Assembly: GCA_036489775.1 (NCBI GenBank) | Contig: DASXFC010000034.1 | Coordinates: 44,305 to 108,304 of the forward strand | Direction of reading: 5' to 3' | Length of the DNA stretch: 64,000 nt | Origin: Bog-473 sp036489775 | GTDB taxonomy: Bacteria > Actinomycetota > Acidimicrobiia > Acidimicrobiales > RAAP-2 | Shown: positions 50,631-60,055 of the stretch, piece after piece | How positions within the stretch are numbered: position 1 is the stretch's first letter | Layout: each line of letters begins with the position of its first letter | Program-made: the position numbers and the translations under genes | Notes under the pieces: generated by a model | Databases searched by the model: none | The model's input: the letters and a program-made list of their open reading frames with translations, nothing else | Told to the model about the DNA's origin: nothing

Positions 50631-51203
50631 TTAGAGGCAGAAACCGAGGACGGGAAGACAGCTCGTCGTCGTGGTGGTGGTCGCCGGGACGGTGGTGGTG
50701 GGGGGCGGCGGGATGATGCCGAAGGTCGTGGTGGTCGTGGTCGGCGGCGGCGCTGCCGTCGTGGTGGTGGCCGGCGCGCCCGTGGTCGTGGTGGTCGGTG
50801 ACGACTTCTTTGACGTGGTGGTCGTGGTCGATCGATGGGTCGTGGACGTGGTGCTCCGAGCGGCGGTGGTCGAGGTGCTGGTCGAGCTGGACGCCGTCGT
50901 ACTCGTAGTGCTCGTCGTGGACGTGGTGCTCGTCGTGCTCGATGTGCTCGAGCTGGTGGTGGTCGAAGTCGAATGGCTCTGGTGGCTGGCCAGCGAGGGC
51001 GATTTGGGATTGCCACCACCGGAGTGGATCAGGTACACGGCGACCCCGACCACAATCAAGGCAGCCACGATGCCCAGCACGAGCGGGCGGCGACCCCGCC
51101 CGGCGGCCCCGCTGCCCGAGGTGAAAAGGAACTCCTCGTGGATGGCGCGCCCCGCTGGTTCCTCGGCCCCCGGCGGGCCCGTCCATGTCCCGTCTTCGTC
51201 CAT
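50631..51203 (-). CDS. Single-pass membrane protein with Thr/Ser-rich outer tail
   Basis: This 190-residue protein has an acidic cytoplasmic N-terminus, one helix (PLVLGIVAALIVVGVAVYLI) at about 38-57, then a tail made almost entirely of Thr and Ser with Pro and Ala, ending CLPVLGFCL. The tail could be O-mannosylated or span the cell wall, as in actinobacteria. No function is known. ATG 51203 is preferred. The tail DNA is made of ACC/ACG/TCG codons, so antisense frames look valine-rich and are not genes. Confidence 0.65.
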   Translation of the reverse strand: MDEDGTWTGPPGAEEPAGRAIHEEFLFTSGSGAAGRGRRPLVLGIVAALIVVGVAVYLIHSGGGNPKSPSLASHQSHSTSTTTSSSTSSTTSTTSTTSTTSTTASSSTSTSTTAARSTTSTTHRSTTTTTSKKSSPTTTTTGAPATTTTAAPPPTTTTTTFGIIPPPPTTTVPATTTTTTSCLPVLGFCL

Positions 51204-51266
51204 GTGTCGAGCGCGTCCTTCTTGTCCCTCTCGGGCCCGCAGCGGACCCTCCGTGCCGGGGCACAA

Positions 51267-51830
51267 CTATACGGTGCCCCGCCTGCGCTCCCTCGGGTGG
51301 GAACGGCGCTCGATGACCAATATTGCGACCCCGTTGGGGGCGGGCGGGGAGAAGGCCGATCGGGGCAAGGGCCGGCCCAGGCGCACCGAAAAGGTCCCCT
51401 GCCAGCGCATGGCACCGGGCGCTGCACCTTGAACCCAGCGCCGGGCCACGTGCCAGGGCACCACCACGTCGGCGCGTTCGAGCCGGCTGCCCGGGGCCAC
51501 CAGACGCCGGAGCAGGGCGGTGGAGGCGGCGAACGGCGGGTTGGCCACCACTTTGAAGGGGCGCCGGGGCAACCGCAGGTCGGAGGCATCCGCCTGCACC
51601 ACGGTGAGACTGGAGCCAAAGCGCTGGCGCAGGGCGGCGGCCCGGCCGGGATGCAGCTCGATGGCGATGACACGCGCGCCACAGCCCAGCAGCAGTGCGG
51701 TCAGGGCACCGTCACCGGCGCCCACATCGAGCACCAGGTCGCGGGCCGAGACGCCGGCGTCGGCCACCAGGCGCGACGCCCACGGCTTATCGAGGCGATG
51801 CCACCCCCATCGCGTCCGACCGGCGGACAC
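51267..51830 (-). CDS. Erm-like rRNA adenine N6-methyltransferase family protein
   Basis: This 187-residue protein has motif I VLDVGAGDGALTALLL, the acidic IAIELHPGRAAAL, QADASDLRLP and the adenine-binding NPPF (about 94-97), all in the order of the KsgA/Erm family. It lacks the usual C-terminal helical domain of Erm (about 250 residues), so it could be a short family member. If it works as Erm, it methylates A2058 of 23S rRNA and confers macrolide resistance (inference). GTG 51830 is the only in-frame start. A possible 22-codon leader ORF (51787-51855) overlaps it. It lies 41 bases after nuoN. Confidence 0.7.
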   Translation of the reverse strand: MSAGRTRWGWHRLDKPWASRLVADAGVSARDLVLDVGAGDGALTALLLGCGARVIAIELHPGRAAALRQRFGSSLTVVQADASDLRLPRRPFKVVANPPFAASTALLRRLVAPGSRLERADVVVPWHVARRWVQGAAPGAMRWQGTFSVRLGRPLPRSAFSPPAPNGVAILVIERRSHPRERRRGTV

Positions 51831-51871
51831 GGCGCACCATCACGAACATCGTCATGACCGCAACCTAGTGC

Positions 51872-53572
51872 CTAGTGGCCGATGAAGAGGAGGGTGGCCG
51901 CGTGGGCGAAGTCGGTCAGCGGGGCCGGCCAGAACCCGAAGATCACCGTCACCGCCAGGGTCAGGCCGATGGCGATGCGGCTCAGCACCGGCACCGCCAC
52001 CACTGACGGCGAGTCCTCCCCGAAGGTGGAGGCCGGCTCGCCGGTCAGCAACATCTCGTTGTTGATGGTGGCCACCGTGCTGGCCACGGCTTCGGGTGAG
52101 GCCCATGCGGCAGGCGACGCCGTCGACGGCGCCGCCGATGCGACGGAGCCACTGCCGGTGGCGGGCGAGCCGACCTGGTCGCCGCGCGGGGTGCCGGCGT
52201 ACATCAGGGCGGCCAAGCGCAGGTAGAAGTATGCGGCGATGGCCGCGGTGACCATGGCGATGATCCCCAGCACTACCCCGCCGCCGCCGATGGCGGCCGC
52301 CACCACGGAGAGCTTGGCCCACAGGCCGGTGGTGAAGGGTGCGCCGGCCTGGGCCAGCAGCAAGACGGCGAAGGACAGGGCCAGCACCGGCTGGCGGCGG
52401 GCCAGGCCGCGGTAACGGGTCAGATCGTGGTCGACGTCACCCTCACGACCGAGCACGGCCACGATGGCGAAACTGCCGATGGTCATGAACGTGTAAGCGA
52501 AGAGGTAATAGAGCGAGGCCGACACGCCCCGGGAGGTGGCCGATTCCACGCCGAGCAGGATGAATCCGGCGTGGTTGATCGAGGAGTAGGCCAGCATGCG
52601 TTTGACGTCGCGCTGGCGCAGGGCCAGCACCGCACCCAGCACCAACGACAGCACGGCCAGGCCGTAGATGATGGGGCGCCAGTCGGTGGTCTGGGTCCCA
52701 TAAGCCAGGTACAGCACCCGCAGCAGGGCGGCGAAGGCCCCCGCCTTGGCCACTGCGGCCATGAACCCGGTGACCGGTGAGGGGGCGCCCTGGTAGACGT
52801 CGGGGGTCCACATGTGGAAGGGGACGGCTGCCACCTTGAAGGCGAAGCCCACCAGCATCAGGCCCAGCCCGGCCAGCAGTAGGCCGTTGGTCAGCAGCAC
52901 GTTCTTGGCCAGGAAGTCGGCGATCTGGGTCAGGTTGGTCGTCCCGGTGGCCCCGTAGGTAAGGGCCACGCCGTAGATGAAGATGGCCGAGGAGAAGCCG
53001 CCGAGCAGGAAGTACTTCAAGGCGGCTTCACCCGAGGCGGCCCGCCGGTTGTTGAAGGCGGTGAGCACGTAGAGGGCGATCGAGAGGATCTCGAGGCCCA
53101 AGAAGATGATGATGAGGTCGTCGGCCGAGCCCATCAGCATGGCGCCCGCGGCGGAGACCATGGCCAGCACGTGGAACTCGGCGCCGTGGCCGCCCTCCCG
53201 CTGGAGATAACCGTCGGCCACCAGCGCGGTCACGATCATGGCCGAGGCGATCAAGATGTTGATGAAGACGCTGAAGCCGTCCATCACCACCGCGTTGGCC
53301 ACGTAGGTATGGGCGCCGTGGGCCTGCACGTCGGCCCACTGCCAGAGCGAGATGCCCAGCGATCCCCCGGCGATGACCACGGTGGCCCAGGTGGCCACCC
53401 GGACCCGGAGCGGGCGGCTGACCAGCGAGGCCACGCCGAGCAGCAGCACGGCGCCGCCGATCAGGATCATCGGCGGCAGGATGGCCAGATAGCGGATGGG
53501 CGGCAGGGCCAACTTGTCCGGGATGGTGGCGGCGTGGACCGCCGTGGCCTTGGCCAGCAGCGCGCCGGTCAT
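51872..53572 (-). CDS. nuoN: NADH-quinone oxidoreductase subunit N
   Basis: This 566-residue antiporter-like subunit has about fourteen helices and conserved VAAVPFHMWTPDVYQGAP and KRMLAYSSINHAGFILLG. It translocates protons in complex I. Residues about 460-527 form an unusual Ala/Ser/Pro-rich loop between the last two helices. ATG 53572 overlaps the nuoM stop (ATGA). It is the last gene of the nuo operon. Confidence 0.96.
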   Translation of the reverse strand: MTGALLAKATAVHAATIPDKLALPPIRYLAILPPMILIGGAVLLLGVASLVSRPLRVRVATWATVVIAGGSLGISLWQWADVQAHGAHTYVANAVVMDGFSVFINILIASAMIVTALVADGYLQREGGHGAEFHVLAMVSAAGAMLMGSADDLIIIFLGLEILSIALYVLTAFNNRRAASGEAALKYFLLGGFSSAIFIYGVALTYGATGTTNLTQIADFLAKNVLLTNGLLLAGLGLMLVGFAFKVAAVPFHMWTPDVYQGAPSPVTGFMAAVAKAGAFAALLRVLYLAYGTQTTDWRPIIYGLAVLSLVLGAVLALRQRDVKRMLAYSSINHAGFILLGVESATSRGVSASLYYLFAYTFMTIGSFAIVAVLGREGDVDHDLTRYRGLARRQPVLALSFAVLLLAQAGAPFTTGLWAKLSVVAAAIGGGGVVLGIIAMVTAAIAAYFYLRLAALMYAGTPRGDQVGSPATGSGSVASAAPSTASPAAWASPEAVASTVATINNEMLLTGEPASTFGEDSPSVVAVPVLSRIAIGLTLAVTVIFGFWPAPLTDFAHAATLLFIGH

Positions 53573-55107
53573 CGGTGGTCCCCCGCACTCTGGCCGACCG
53601 CCGACTGCGCGTGCCCGTTCGACTGCTCGACGTGGGCGATGAGCTGATCCACCGACGGGTTGATGCGGTCGAGCACCGGCTTGGGGTACACGCCCAGGAA
53701 CACGATGAGGATGATCAACGGGGCGACCACCAGCTTCTCCATCCAGCTCAGATCGAGCGTCTTCTCGTCAGCCGCCCGGGGCTCACCGTGGAAGACCTGC
53801 TGGTAGGCCCAGAGCAGGTAGATAGCGGCGATGATGACCCCGAGCACCGCCACCACGGCCCACCACCGGTGGGTCAGGAAGGTCCCCGAGAGGACCAGGA
53901 ACTCGCTGACGAACCCGTTCAGGCCGGGCACCCCGATCGACGCCATCATCATGACGGTGAAGACGCCGGCCATGACCGGCGCCACCTTCTGCAGGCCGCG
54001 CAGCTCGCCCACCTGCCAGGTCCCCCGCCGCTCGTAGATGAAGCCGATCACGATGAACAGCCCCCCGACGATGAGGCCGTGGTTGACCATGAGCAGGACA
54101 CCGCCACTGAGTCCCTCGGTGCTCAGCGCGAACGTACCCAGGACGATGAAGCCGATCTGGGCCAGCGAGGAGTAGGCGACCAGGCGCTTGAGGTCCTTCT
54201 GGGCACAGGCCACGATGGCGCCGTAGAGCACCCCGATGACGGCCAGGGTCAGCAGGATGGGGCCGAGGGTGCGGCTGGCGTGCGGGAACAGGTTGAGGTC
54301 GAAGCGGATGATCCCGTACGTGCCCAGCTTGGCCAGGACCGACGACAAGATGACCGAGCCGCCGTCGGGCGCTTCGGTGTAGGCGTCGGGTGACCAGGTG
54401 TGGAACGGGAAGAGCGGTGCCTTGACGGCGAAGGCGGCGGTAAAGGACAAGAACAGCAGGTTCTCGGTCGTCCCCGACAGCCGGGTGTGCATCAGCTGGG
54501 GCAGCGAGAAGGTCAGGACGTGCGTCTGGCTCTGGTGGATGAAGGCCAGGGTCAGGATGCCCACCAACAAGAAGGCCGAGCCCAAGAAGGTGTACAGGAA
54601 GAACTTGATGGCGGCGTAGGCGCGTTGCTGATGACCCCAACCGGCGATGATGAAGTAGCTGGGCACCAGCGTCAGCTCGAAGAAGAAGAAAAAGATGATG
54701 AGGTCGAGCGAGAGGAAGCTCCCCATCACCGCCGCTTCGAGCAGCAGCATCCAGGCGAAGTAGCTGCGGCTGTTGGCCCGGTGCCGCCCGATCACGATCA
54801 CCAGCGGGAACAGCACACCAGCCAGCAGGACCAGGAAGACGGAGATGCCATCAATGCCCAGGTACCAGCGCACGCCGAGGGCGGACCCGCTGTAGATGTG
54901 GTTGGTCACCAGTTGGTAGCCGCCCATATGCACCTTCATGGCCACCAGGGTGGAGACGGCCAGCACCAGGGTGGCCAACGAGACCACGATGGCGATGGCG
55001 TCAGAGACGTCGCGATTGAGATCCTTGTAGAACCCGAGCAGGCCGAGCGCCACCGCGCCGGCCGCCGGCAGGATCACCAGCAGGGTCAGGAAGGGGACGG
55101 TGTGCAT
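53569..55107 (-). CDS. nuoM: NADH-quinone oxidoreductase subunit M
   Basis: This 512-residue antiporter-like membrane subunit has VKAPLFPFHTWSPDAYTEAP (the proton-channel motif) and LKRLVAYSSLAQIGFIVLG. ATG 55107 is preferred over the upstream ATG at 55119 because it overlaps the nuoL stop (ATGA), the arrangement used throughout this operon. Confidence 0.96.
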   Translation of the reverse strand: MHTVPFLTLLVILPAAGAVALGLLGFYKDLNRDVSDAIAIVVSLATLVLAVSTLVAMKVHMGGYQLVTNHIYSGSALGVRWYLGIDGISVFLVLLAGVLFPLVIVIGRHRANSRSYFAWMLLLEAAVMGSFLSLDLIIFFFFFELTLVPSYFIIAGWGHQQRAYAAIKFFLYTFLGSAFLLVGILTLAFIHQSQTHVLTFSLPQLMHTRLSGTTENLLFLSFTAAFAVKAPLFPFHTWSPDAYTEAPDGGSVILSSVLAKLGTYGIIRFDLNLFPHASRTLGPILLTLAVIGVLYGAIVACAQKDLKRLVAYSSLAQIGFIVLGTFALSTEGLSGGVLLMVNHGLIVGGLFIVIGFIYERRGTWQVGELRGLQKVAPVMAGVFTVMMMASIGVPGLNGFVSEFLVLSGTFLTHRWWAVVAVLGVIIAAIYLLWAYQQVFHGEPRAADEKTLDLSWMEKLVVAPLIILIVFLGVYPKPVLDRINPSVDQLIAHVEQSNGHAQSAVGQSAGDHR

Positions 55108-57026
55108 CAGCCCCACCACATCCGGCTCACCAAGAAGATCACGATGGCGGCCATGCCGATGGTGATCCCGAGGGCGTACTGCCGCACATACCCGGTCTGC
55201 AGCTTGCGGGACGCGGTGCCGGTGGAACGGACCAGTTGGGCCACCCCGTTGACGGCGCCGTCAATGACCCGGGCGTCCACCACCCAGGCCAGGAACTGCG
55301 CCAGCTTCTCCGACGGGCGGCCGATGACGGCGTCATAGGCATCGTCCCAGTACCAGACCCGCTGCAAAAATTGCGGTTCGAGGGCCGGCTTGTCGACCTG
55401 CGACCCCCGCCACAGGCCCACGGCCAGAATCACCCCGATCAGCGCGGCAGCGAAGTCGGTCACGGCCAGCGCCCACTCGGCCCCGGCGTGGAGGTGGTTG
55501 TCATAGAGCGAACCGCTGAAGACGGGGGACAGCCAATTGTCGAGGCTGAAGCCGCTGTGCACCCAGGGCAGGTTGAGCACGCCACCGAAGAAGGCGGCCA
55601 CGGCCAGAATGACCAGCGGGAGCCGCATGACCCACGGTGACTCGTGCGGGGTGTGGTGGGCCGGCTCACCGTTGGGACCGACCTTGTCCCAGCGGGGCTC
55701 GTCGCCGAAAGCCAGGATCTGCAGCCGGCTCATGTAGTAGGCGGTCAGTACGGCAGTGATCAGACCGAGTACCCACAACAGCTTGTAGTGGGCATAGACG
55801 TTGTCGAGCACATCGCCCTTGGCCCAGAAACCGGCCAGGGGCGGGATGCCGGCGATGGCCAGCCAGCCGATAGTGAAGGTGACCGTGGTCCACTTCATGG
55901 TCTTGCGCAGCGCGCCCATGCGCTTGAGGTCCTGCTCGTCGTCCAGGCCGTGGATGACCGATCCGGCCCCTAGGAAGAGCAGGCCCTTGAAGAAGGCGTG
56001 CGCCACCATCAAGAAGATGGCGGCCACATAGGCCCCCGACCCGGCGGCCAGCACCATGTAACCGATCTGCGACACCGTCGAGAAGGCGAGCACCTTCTTG
56101 ATGTCCTGCTGCGCGCAGGCGATGGTGGCCGCCACGAAGGCGGTGACGCCACCGATGATGGCCACCACCTCGGCGCCGTCCGCCGACAGGGCCAGCAGGT
56201 GGTTCATGCGGCAGAGCAGGTAGACCCCGGCCGTCACCATGGTGGCGGCATGGATGAGGGCCGAGACCGGGGTCGGGCCCTCCATGGCGTCGGGCAGCCA
56301 GTTGAAGAGCGGGATTTGGGCCGACTTACCGGTGGCGGCCAGGAAGAGCAGCAGGACGGCGGCCGTGCCCGTGACGCCGTGGAGGTGGGAGAGCTGCCCG
56401 AAGATGCCGCCGCCGGGGCCGCTGGAGTACTGCAGCGTGCCGGTCTTCTCGAAGATCAAGAAGATGGCGAGCAGGAACCCGGCGTCACCGATGCGGTTGT
56501 AGATGAAGGCCTTCTTGCCGGCCGAGGCGGCCGATTCGCGTTGGAACCAGAACGACACCAGCCAGTAGGAGCAGACGCCCACCCCTTCCCAGCCGACGAA
56601 CGTGAGCAGCAGGTTGTCGGCCAGGACCAGGACCAGCATCGAGAAGACGAAGAGGTTCAGGTAGATGAAGAACTTCGAGTAGTCCCGGTCGCCTTTCATG
56701 TAGCCGACCGAGTACAGGTGGATCAGTGCGCTCACCCCGGTGATGAACATGCACATGGTCATCGAAAGGGGGTCCACCTGTATGCCGATGGGCACGCTCA
56801 GGTGGCCGGCGCTGAACCAGGTGAAGTAGTTCTCGACGAAGAGACGGTGGCTGGCCGGCTGGTTGAGCAGTCCGCCCAGCATGAGGCAGGCCACCACGAA
56901 CGACCCGCCGACGGCAGCGGTGCCGATCCAGCCGGCCACCGGATCACCGAGGCGGCGGCCCACGGCCACCAGGACGAGGAAGCCGGCCAGGGGCAGCAAG
57001 GCCATGAGGTATGCGGCGTGCAGCAC
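55107..57026 (-). CDS. nuoL: NADH-quinone oxidoreductase subunit L
   Basis: This 639-residue protein has the standard NuoL layout with IPLFNWLPDAMEGPTPVSAL, ACAQQDIKKVLAFSTVSQ and a long C-terminal lateral helix region. It carries proton channel and coupling helix of complex I. The GTG at 57026 starts five bases after nuoK; an ATG eight codons later is less likely. No ribosome site is strong. Confidence 0.96.
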   Translation of the reverse strand: MLHAAYLMALLPLAGFLVLVAVGRRLGDPVAGWIGTAAVGGSFVVACLMLGGLLNQPASHRLFVENYFTWFSAGHLSVPIGIQVDPLSMTMCMFITGVSALIHLYSVGYMKGDRDYSKFFIYLNLFVFSMLVLVLADNLLLTFVGWEGVGVCSYWLVSFWFQRESAASAGKKAFIYNRIGDAGFLLAIFLIFEKTGTLQYSSGPGGGIFGQLSHLHGVTGTAAVLLLFLAATGKSAQIPLFNWLPDAMEGPTPVSALIHAATMVTAGVYLLCRMNHLLALSADGAEVVAIIGGVTAFVAATIACAQQDIKKVLAFSTVSQIGYMVLAAGSGAYVAAIFLMVAHAFFKGLLFLGAGSVIHGLDDEQDLKRMGALRKTMKWTTVTFTIGWLAIAGIPPLAGFWAKGDVLDNVYAHYKLLWVLGLITAVLTAYYMSRLQILAFGDEPRWDKVGPNGEPAHHTPHESPWVMRLPLVILAVAAFFGGVLNLPWVHSGFSLDNWLSPVFSGSLYDNHLHAGAEWALAVTDFAAALIGVILAVGLWRGSQVDKPALEPQFLQRVWYWDDAYDAVIGRPSEKLAQFLAWVVDARVIDGAVNGVAQLVRSTGTASRKLQTGYVRQYALGITIGMAAIVIFLVSRMWWG

Positions 57027-57031
57027 CTGGG

Positions 57032-57337
57032 TCAGCCCTTCAGGGAATTGAGGTCGTCGGCCACGGTGGTGGACCTGCGGCGGAAGTTGGTGACCACGAT
57101 GCCCAGGCCCACGACGACTTCGGCCGCCGCCACCACCAGGACGAAGAAGACCACGGCCTGTCCCCCGATGTCACCGAGCATCCGGGCGAAGGTGACGAAG
57201 GTCAGGTTGGCCGCATTGAGCATGAGCTCGATGCACATGAACATGATCAGGACGTTGCGCCGCACCAGCAGACCGATGGCGCCGATGGTGAAGACGGCGG
57301 CGGCCAGTCCGAGATACCAGGCTCCGGAGAGGCTCAT
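57032..57337 (-). CDS. nuoK: NADH-quinone oxidoreductase subunit K
   Basis: This 101-residue protein has three helices, with the conserved Glu in FMCIELMLNAANLTFV and in AAAEVVVGLG that form part of the proton path. ATG 57337 overlaps nuoJ (ATGA), coupling the two. Confidence 0.97.
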   Translation of the reverse strand: MSLSGAWYLGLAAAVFTIGAIGLLVRRNVLIMFMCIELMLNAANLTFVTFARMLGDIGGQAVVFFVLVVAAAEVVVGLGIVVTNFRRRSTTVADDLNSLKG

Positions 57338-57975
57338 GCGTTCAACTCGTTCTCTGCCCTGGCCGCGGCCTCCTGCTCGCGGGCGGCGTGCTCGGGCATG
57401 CCCGGCCGCCGCGCCAGCACCACGGCGCCCACCACAGCGATGACCAGCAGGGCCGCCGTGGCCTCGAAGGCGAACAGGTAGGTGGTGAAGAGCTGCTTGC
57501 CCAGCTGGGCCGGCTCACCCGAGGGCGAGGTGGCGTCGGTGATGTGACCCTGAATGGGTCCGACCACCTGGTGGGCCCCGGTGACCCAGTGGGCCGTGGC
57601 CGCCATGGCCAGCACGCCGGCCAGCACGATGGCCATCACGATGAAGGCCAGGGGTCGTTGCCCGGCCAGCGGTTCGACCTCGATGTCCTCGGTGCGGTCG
57701 ACGCCGAGGAACATGATCACGAAGAGGAAGAGGACCACGATGGCCCCGGCGTAGACGATGATCTGCACCGCGGCCAGGAAGTCGGCTTCCTGCTCGATGA
57801 AGAGCACGGCCACGCCGAAGAGGGTCATGACCAGGCTGAGGGCGGCGTGCACCGGGTTGCGCGAGGTGACGACGCCGATGGCACCGGTGAGGATCACCGC
57901 CGCGCCGGCCGCGAAGACCAAGATGTCGGGCCAGGCGGGGCGCGTCGAAGTGACGACGGTGGCGGCGAGCAGCAT
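57334..57975 (-). CDS. nuoJ: NADH-quinone oxidoreductase subunit J
   Basis: This 213-residue membrane subunit has five helices and conserved NPVHAALSLVMTLFGVAVLF plus VQIIVYAGAIVVLFLFVIM. The C-terminal region extends as a charged Glu/Ala helix of about 25 residues. ATG 57975 overlaps the nuoI stop by one base. Confidence 0.96.
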   Translation of the reverse strand: MLLAATVVTSTRPAWPDILVFAAGAAVILTGAIGVVTSRNPVHAALSLVMTLFGVAVLFIEQEADFLAAVQIIVYAGAIVVLFLFVIMFLGVDRTEDIEVEPLAGQRPLAFIVMAIVLAGVLAMAATAHWVTGAHQVVGPIQGHITDATSPSGEPAQLGKQLFTTYLFAFEATAALLVIAVVGAVVLARRPGMPEHAAREQEAAARAENELNA

Positions 57976-58820
57976 CAGGCTGACTCCTCGGCCGCCGCGC
58001 TCTTGGCGGCCTTGCGGTCGGCCCGGAGGCCCTTGAGGCGCGTGCGGTGGGCCTCCATCTTGCGCTTGTTCTTCTCGGCCCCGATCTTGGCCCGCCAGAT
58101 GCGGCCTTGCATGCCCCGGTGTTCGAGGGGGATGTCCTCATCGAGCAGGTGCGCCTCGAGCGTCTGGCGCAGCGGCTTGGTCCCGGTGGCCTCGTCGTCG
58201 CGGCGGCCCGATTGCCCGCCTTCGGGGGCGCGCACGCCGTAGCCGAGCTCGCCCGACCACTGCACCTCGCCCTCGTAGTCGGCGTTGCCCGACGGCGAGG
58301 TGGCTCGCATCCAACCCGAGGTCATCAGGTCGTCGCCCTCGCGCCAGTCCTCCCACGGCAGCTTCTTGGGCTTGCCGTCGTCGCCCACCAAGAGCTCTTC
58401 CTTGGTGTAGATGGCATCGGCGCGGTTGGTGAAGGAGAACTCGAAGAGCTTGGACTCGGTGATGGCCTCGGTCGGGCAGGCCTCCACGCACATGTCGCAG
58501 TGGATGCAACGCAGGAAGTTGATCTCGTAGACGAAGCCGTAGCGCTCGCCCGGCGAGACCGGGTGGTCCGGCGGGTTGTCCAGGCCGCGCACGTAGATGC
58601 AATCGGCCGGGCAGACGCCGGCACACAGCTCGCACCCGATGCACTTCTCCATGCCGTCCTCGTAGCGGTTGAGGACGTGCCGGCCGTGCTGGCGCGGCTG
58701 CTTGGGCTTCTTGTCGTCGGGATATGACGTGGTGACCCGGGGCCGGGTCAGGTGCTGGAACGTGAGCTTGAAGCCTCCGAGGAAGCTCAGCTGGTCCTTC
58801 ACTTCATCGCTGAAGCCCAC
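57975..58820 (-). CDS. nuoI: NADH-quinone oxidoreductase subunit I (extended C-terminus)
   Basis: This 281-residue subunit carries two 4Fe-4S motifs, CIGCELCAGVCP and CIHCDMCVEACP (about 60-125), linking the peripheral arm clusters. Beyond about residue 190 it has a 90-residue charged tail (Arg/Lys/Glu-rich) not needed for the fold and longer than usual. GTG 58820 overlaps the nuoH stop by one base. Confidence 0.95.
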   Translation of the reverse strand: MGFSDEVKDQLSFLGGFKLTFQHLTRPRVTTSYPDDKKPKQPRQHGRHVLNRYEDGMEKCIGCELCAGVCPADCIYVRGLDNPPDHPVSPGERYGFVYEINFLRCIHCDMCVEACPTEAITESKLFEFSFTNRADAIYTKEELLVGDDGKPKKLPWEDWREGDDLMTSGWMRATSPSGNADYEGEVQWSGELGYGVRAPEGGQSGRRDDEATGTKPLRQTLEAHLLDEDIPLEHRGMQGRIWRAKIGAEKNKRKMEAHRTRLKGLRADRKAAKSAAAEESA

Positions 58821-60055
58821 TAGCCATCACCTCCTTGGGGTGCGGTCGGCGTCGGCAACCCCAGCAACCGGTTCGGGCTGCTGACCCGGCGGCCGACCGA
58901 GGGGAGAACCACATCCTCCTCGCTGCGGGCGGCGCCGAGCTTGTTGGCCCGGCCCAGCAGCAGGGCGGCCAGGACGGCGACGGGCACCATGATGAGACCG
59001 GTCCAGCGCCAGGTCACCACCGCGGCCACCAGCAGCAGCCAGCCCAGGGTGATGGGGATGAGCCGCTTCCAGCCCAGGTCCATCAGCTGGTCGTAGCGCA
59101 GGCGGGGCAGGGCGGCCCGGAACCAGACGTAGACGAAGCAGAAGCCGGTCGTCTTGATCAGGAAGTAGATGATCGGCATGTAGATGTTGGCCCCGGGGAT
59201 GTGGAAGATGTAGCCGTTGGGGCCGCCGAAGAAGAGGGTGACCACCACGGCCGACATGGAGACCGTGTTCATGAACTCGGCCAGGTAGAACATGCCGAAG
59301 CGCATCGAGGAGTACTCGGTGTTGAACCCACCGACCAGCTCGGAGTCCGCTTCGGTCAGGTCGAAGGGCGGTCGGTTCAGTTCGGCCGTGATGGCGATCA
59401 TGAAGAAGATGAAGGGGAAGAAGCCCAGCCTGATCACGTTCCAGTTCCAGAACCCGTTCGACTGCGCCGCCACGATGGCCCGGGTCGAGAGCGAGTGGCT
59501 GACCAGTACCACCATCACCACCGACATACCCAGCGCCGCCTCGTAGGAGATGACCTGGGCCGAGGCCCGCACCGAGCCGAGCAGCGGGTACTTCGATCCC
59601 GAGGACCAGCCGGCCAGCATGACGCCGTAGACCGCGATGCCCGACATGGCCAGCACCAGCAGGATGCCGATCGGCGGGTCGGCCACCTGCAGCGGGAAGG
59701 AGTGGCTGCCGATGCGGATGGTGCCGCCGACCGGCACCACGGCGAAGGCGGTGAAGGCCGGGACCACCGAGAGATAGGGCGCGATCTTGAAGGTGAAGCT
59801 GTCGGCCTGGTCGGGCAGCAGATCTTCCTTGAAGATCAGCTTGGTCCCGTCGGCCAGGGTCTGGAGCAGTCCCCAGGGCCCGGCCCGGTTGGGACCGATA
59901 CGGCTCTGCATGTCCGAGATCACCTTGCGCTCGAACCAGATCATCATGGCCGTGGCCACCAGCAGCAGACCGAAGGCGGCCAGCACCCTGATCAGCAGGA
60001 TGAGCCAGACCTCCCAGTTGAGGCCGAAGCTGAAGAGCTGGTCGACCCCGGTCAC
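58820..60055 (-). CDS. nuoH: NADH-quinone oxidoreductase subunit H
   Basis: This 411-residue membrane subunit contains FERKVISDMQSRIGPNRAGP, AGWSSGSKYPLLGSVRASAQ and RPPFDLTEADSELVGGFNTE, the quinone-site motifs of NuoH. The open frame runs far upstream, but the GTG at 60055 overlaps the nuoG stop (GTGA) and starts where NuoH starts, so the extension inside nuoG is spurious. Confidence 0.96.
   Translation of the reverse strand: MTGVDQLFSFGLNWEVWLILLIRVLAAFGLLLVATAMMIWFERKVISDMQSRIGPNRAGPWGLLQTLADGTKLIFKEDLLPDQADSFTFKIAPYLSVVPAFTAFAVVPVGGTIRIGSHSFPLQVADPPIGILLVLAMSGIAVYGVMLAGWSSGSKYPLLGSVRASAQVISYEAALGMSVVMVVLVSHSLSTRAIVAAQSNGFWNWNVIRLGFFPFIFFMIAITAELNRPPFDLTEADSELVGGFNTEYSSMRFGMFYLAEFMNTVSMSAVVVTLFFGGPNGYIFHIPGANIYMPIIYFLIKTTGFCFVYVWFRAALPRLRYDQLMDLGWKRLIPITLGWLLLVAAVVTWRWTGLIMVPVAVLAALLLGRANKLGAARSEEDVVLPSVGRRVSSPNRLLGLPTPTAPQGGDG

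Noticed and set aside
50671..51432. Val-rich plus frame of 253 codons
   Set aside because: It is the complement of the Thr/Ser codons of the membrane-anchored minus-strand protein.
55998..57443. 481-codon plus frame across nuoL-nuoK
   Set aside because: Antisense to intact complex I genes; no family pattern.
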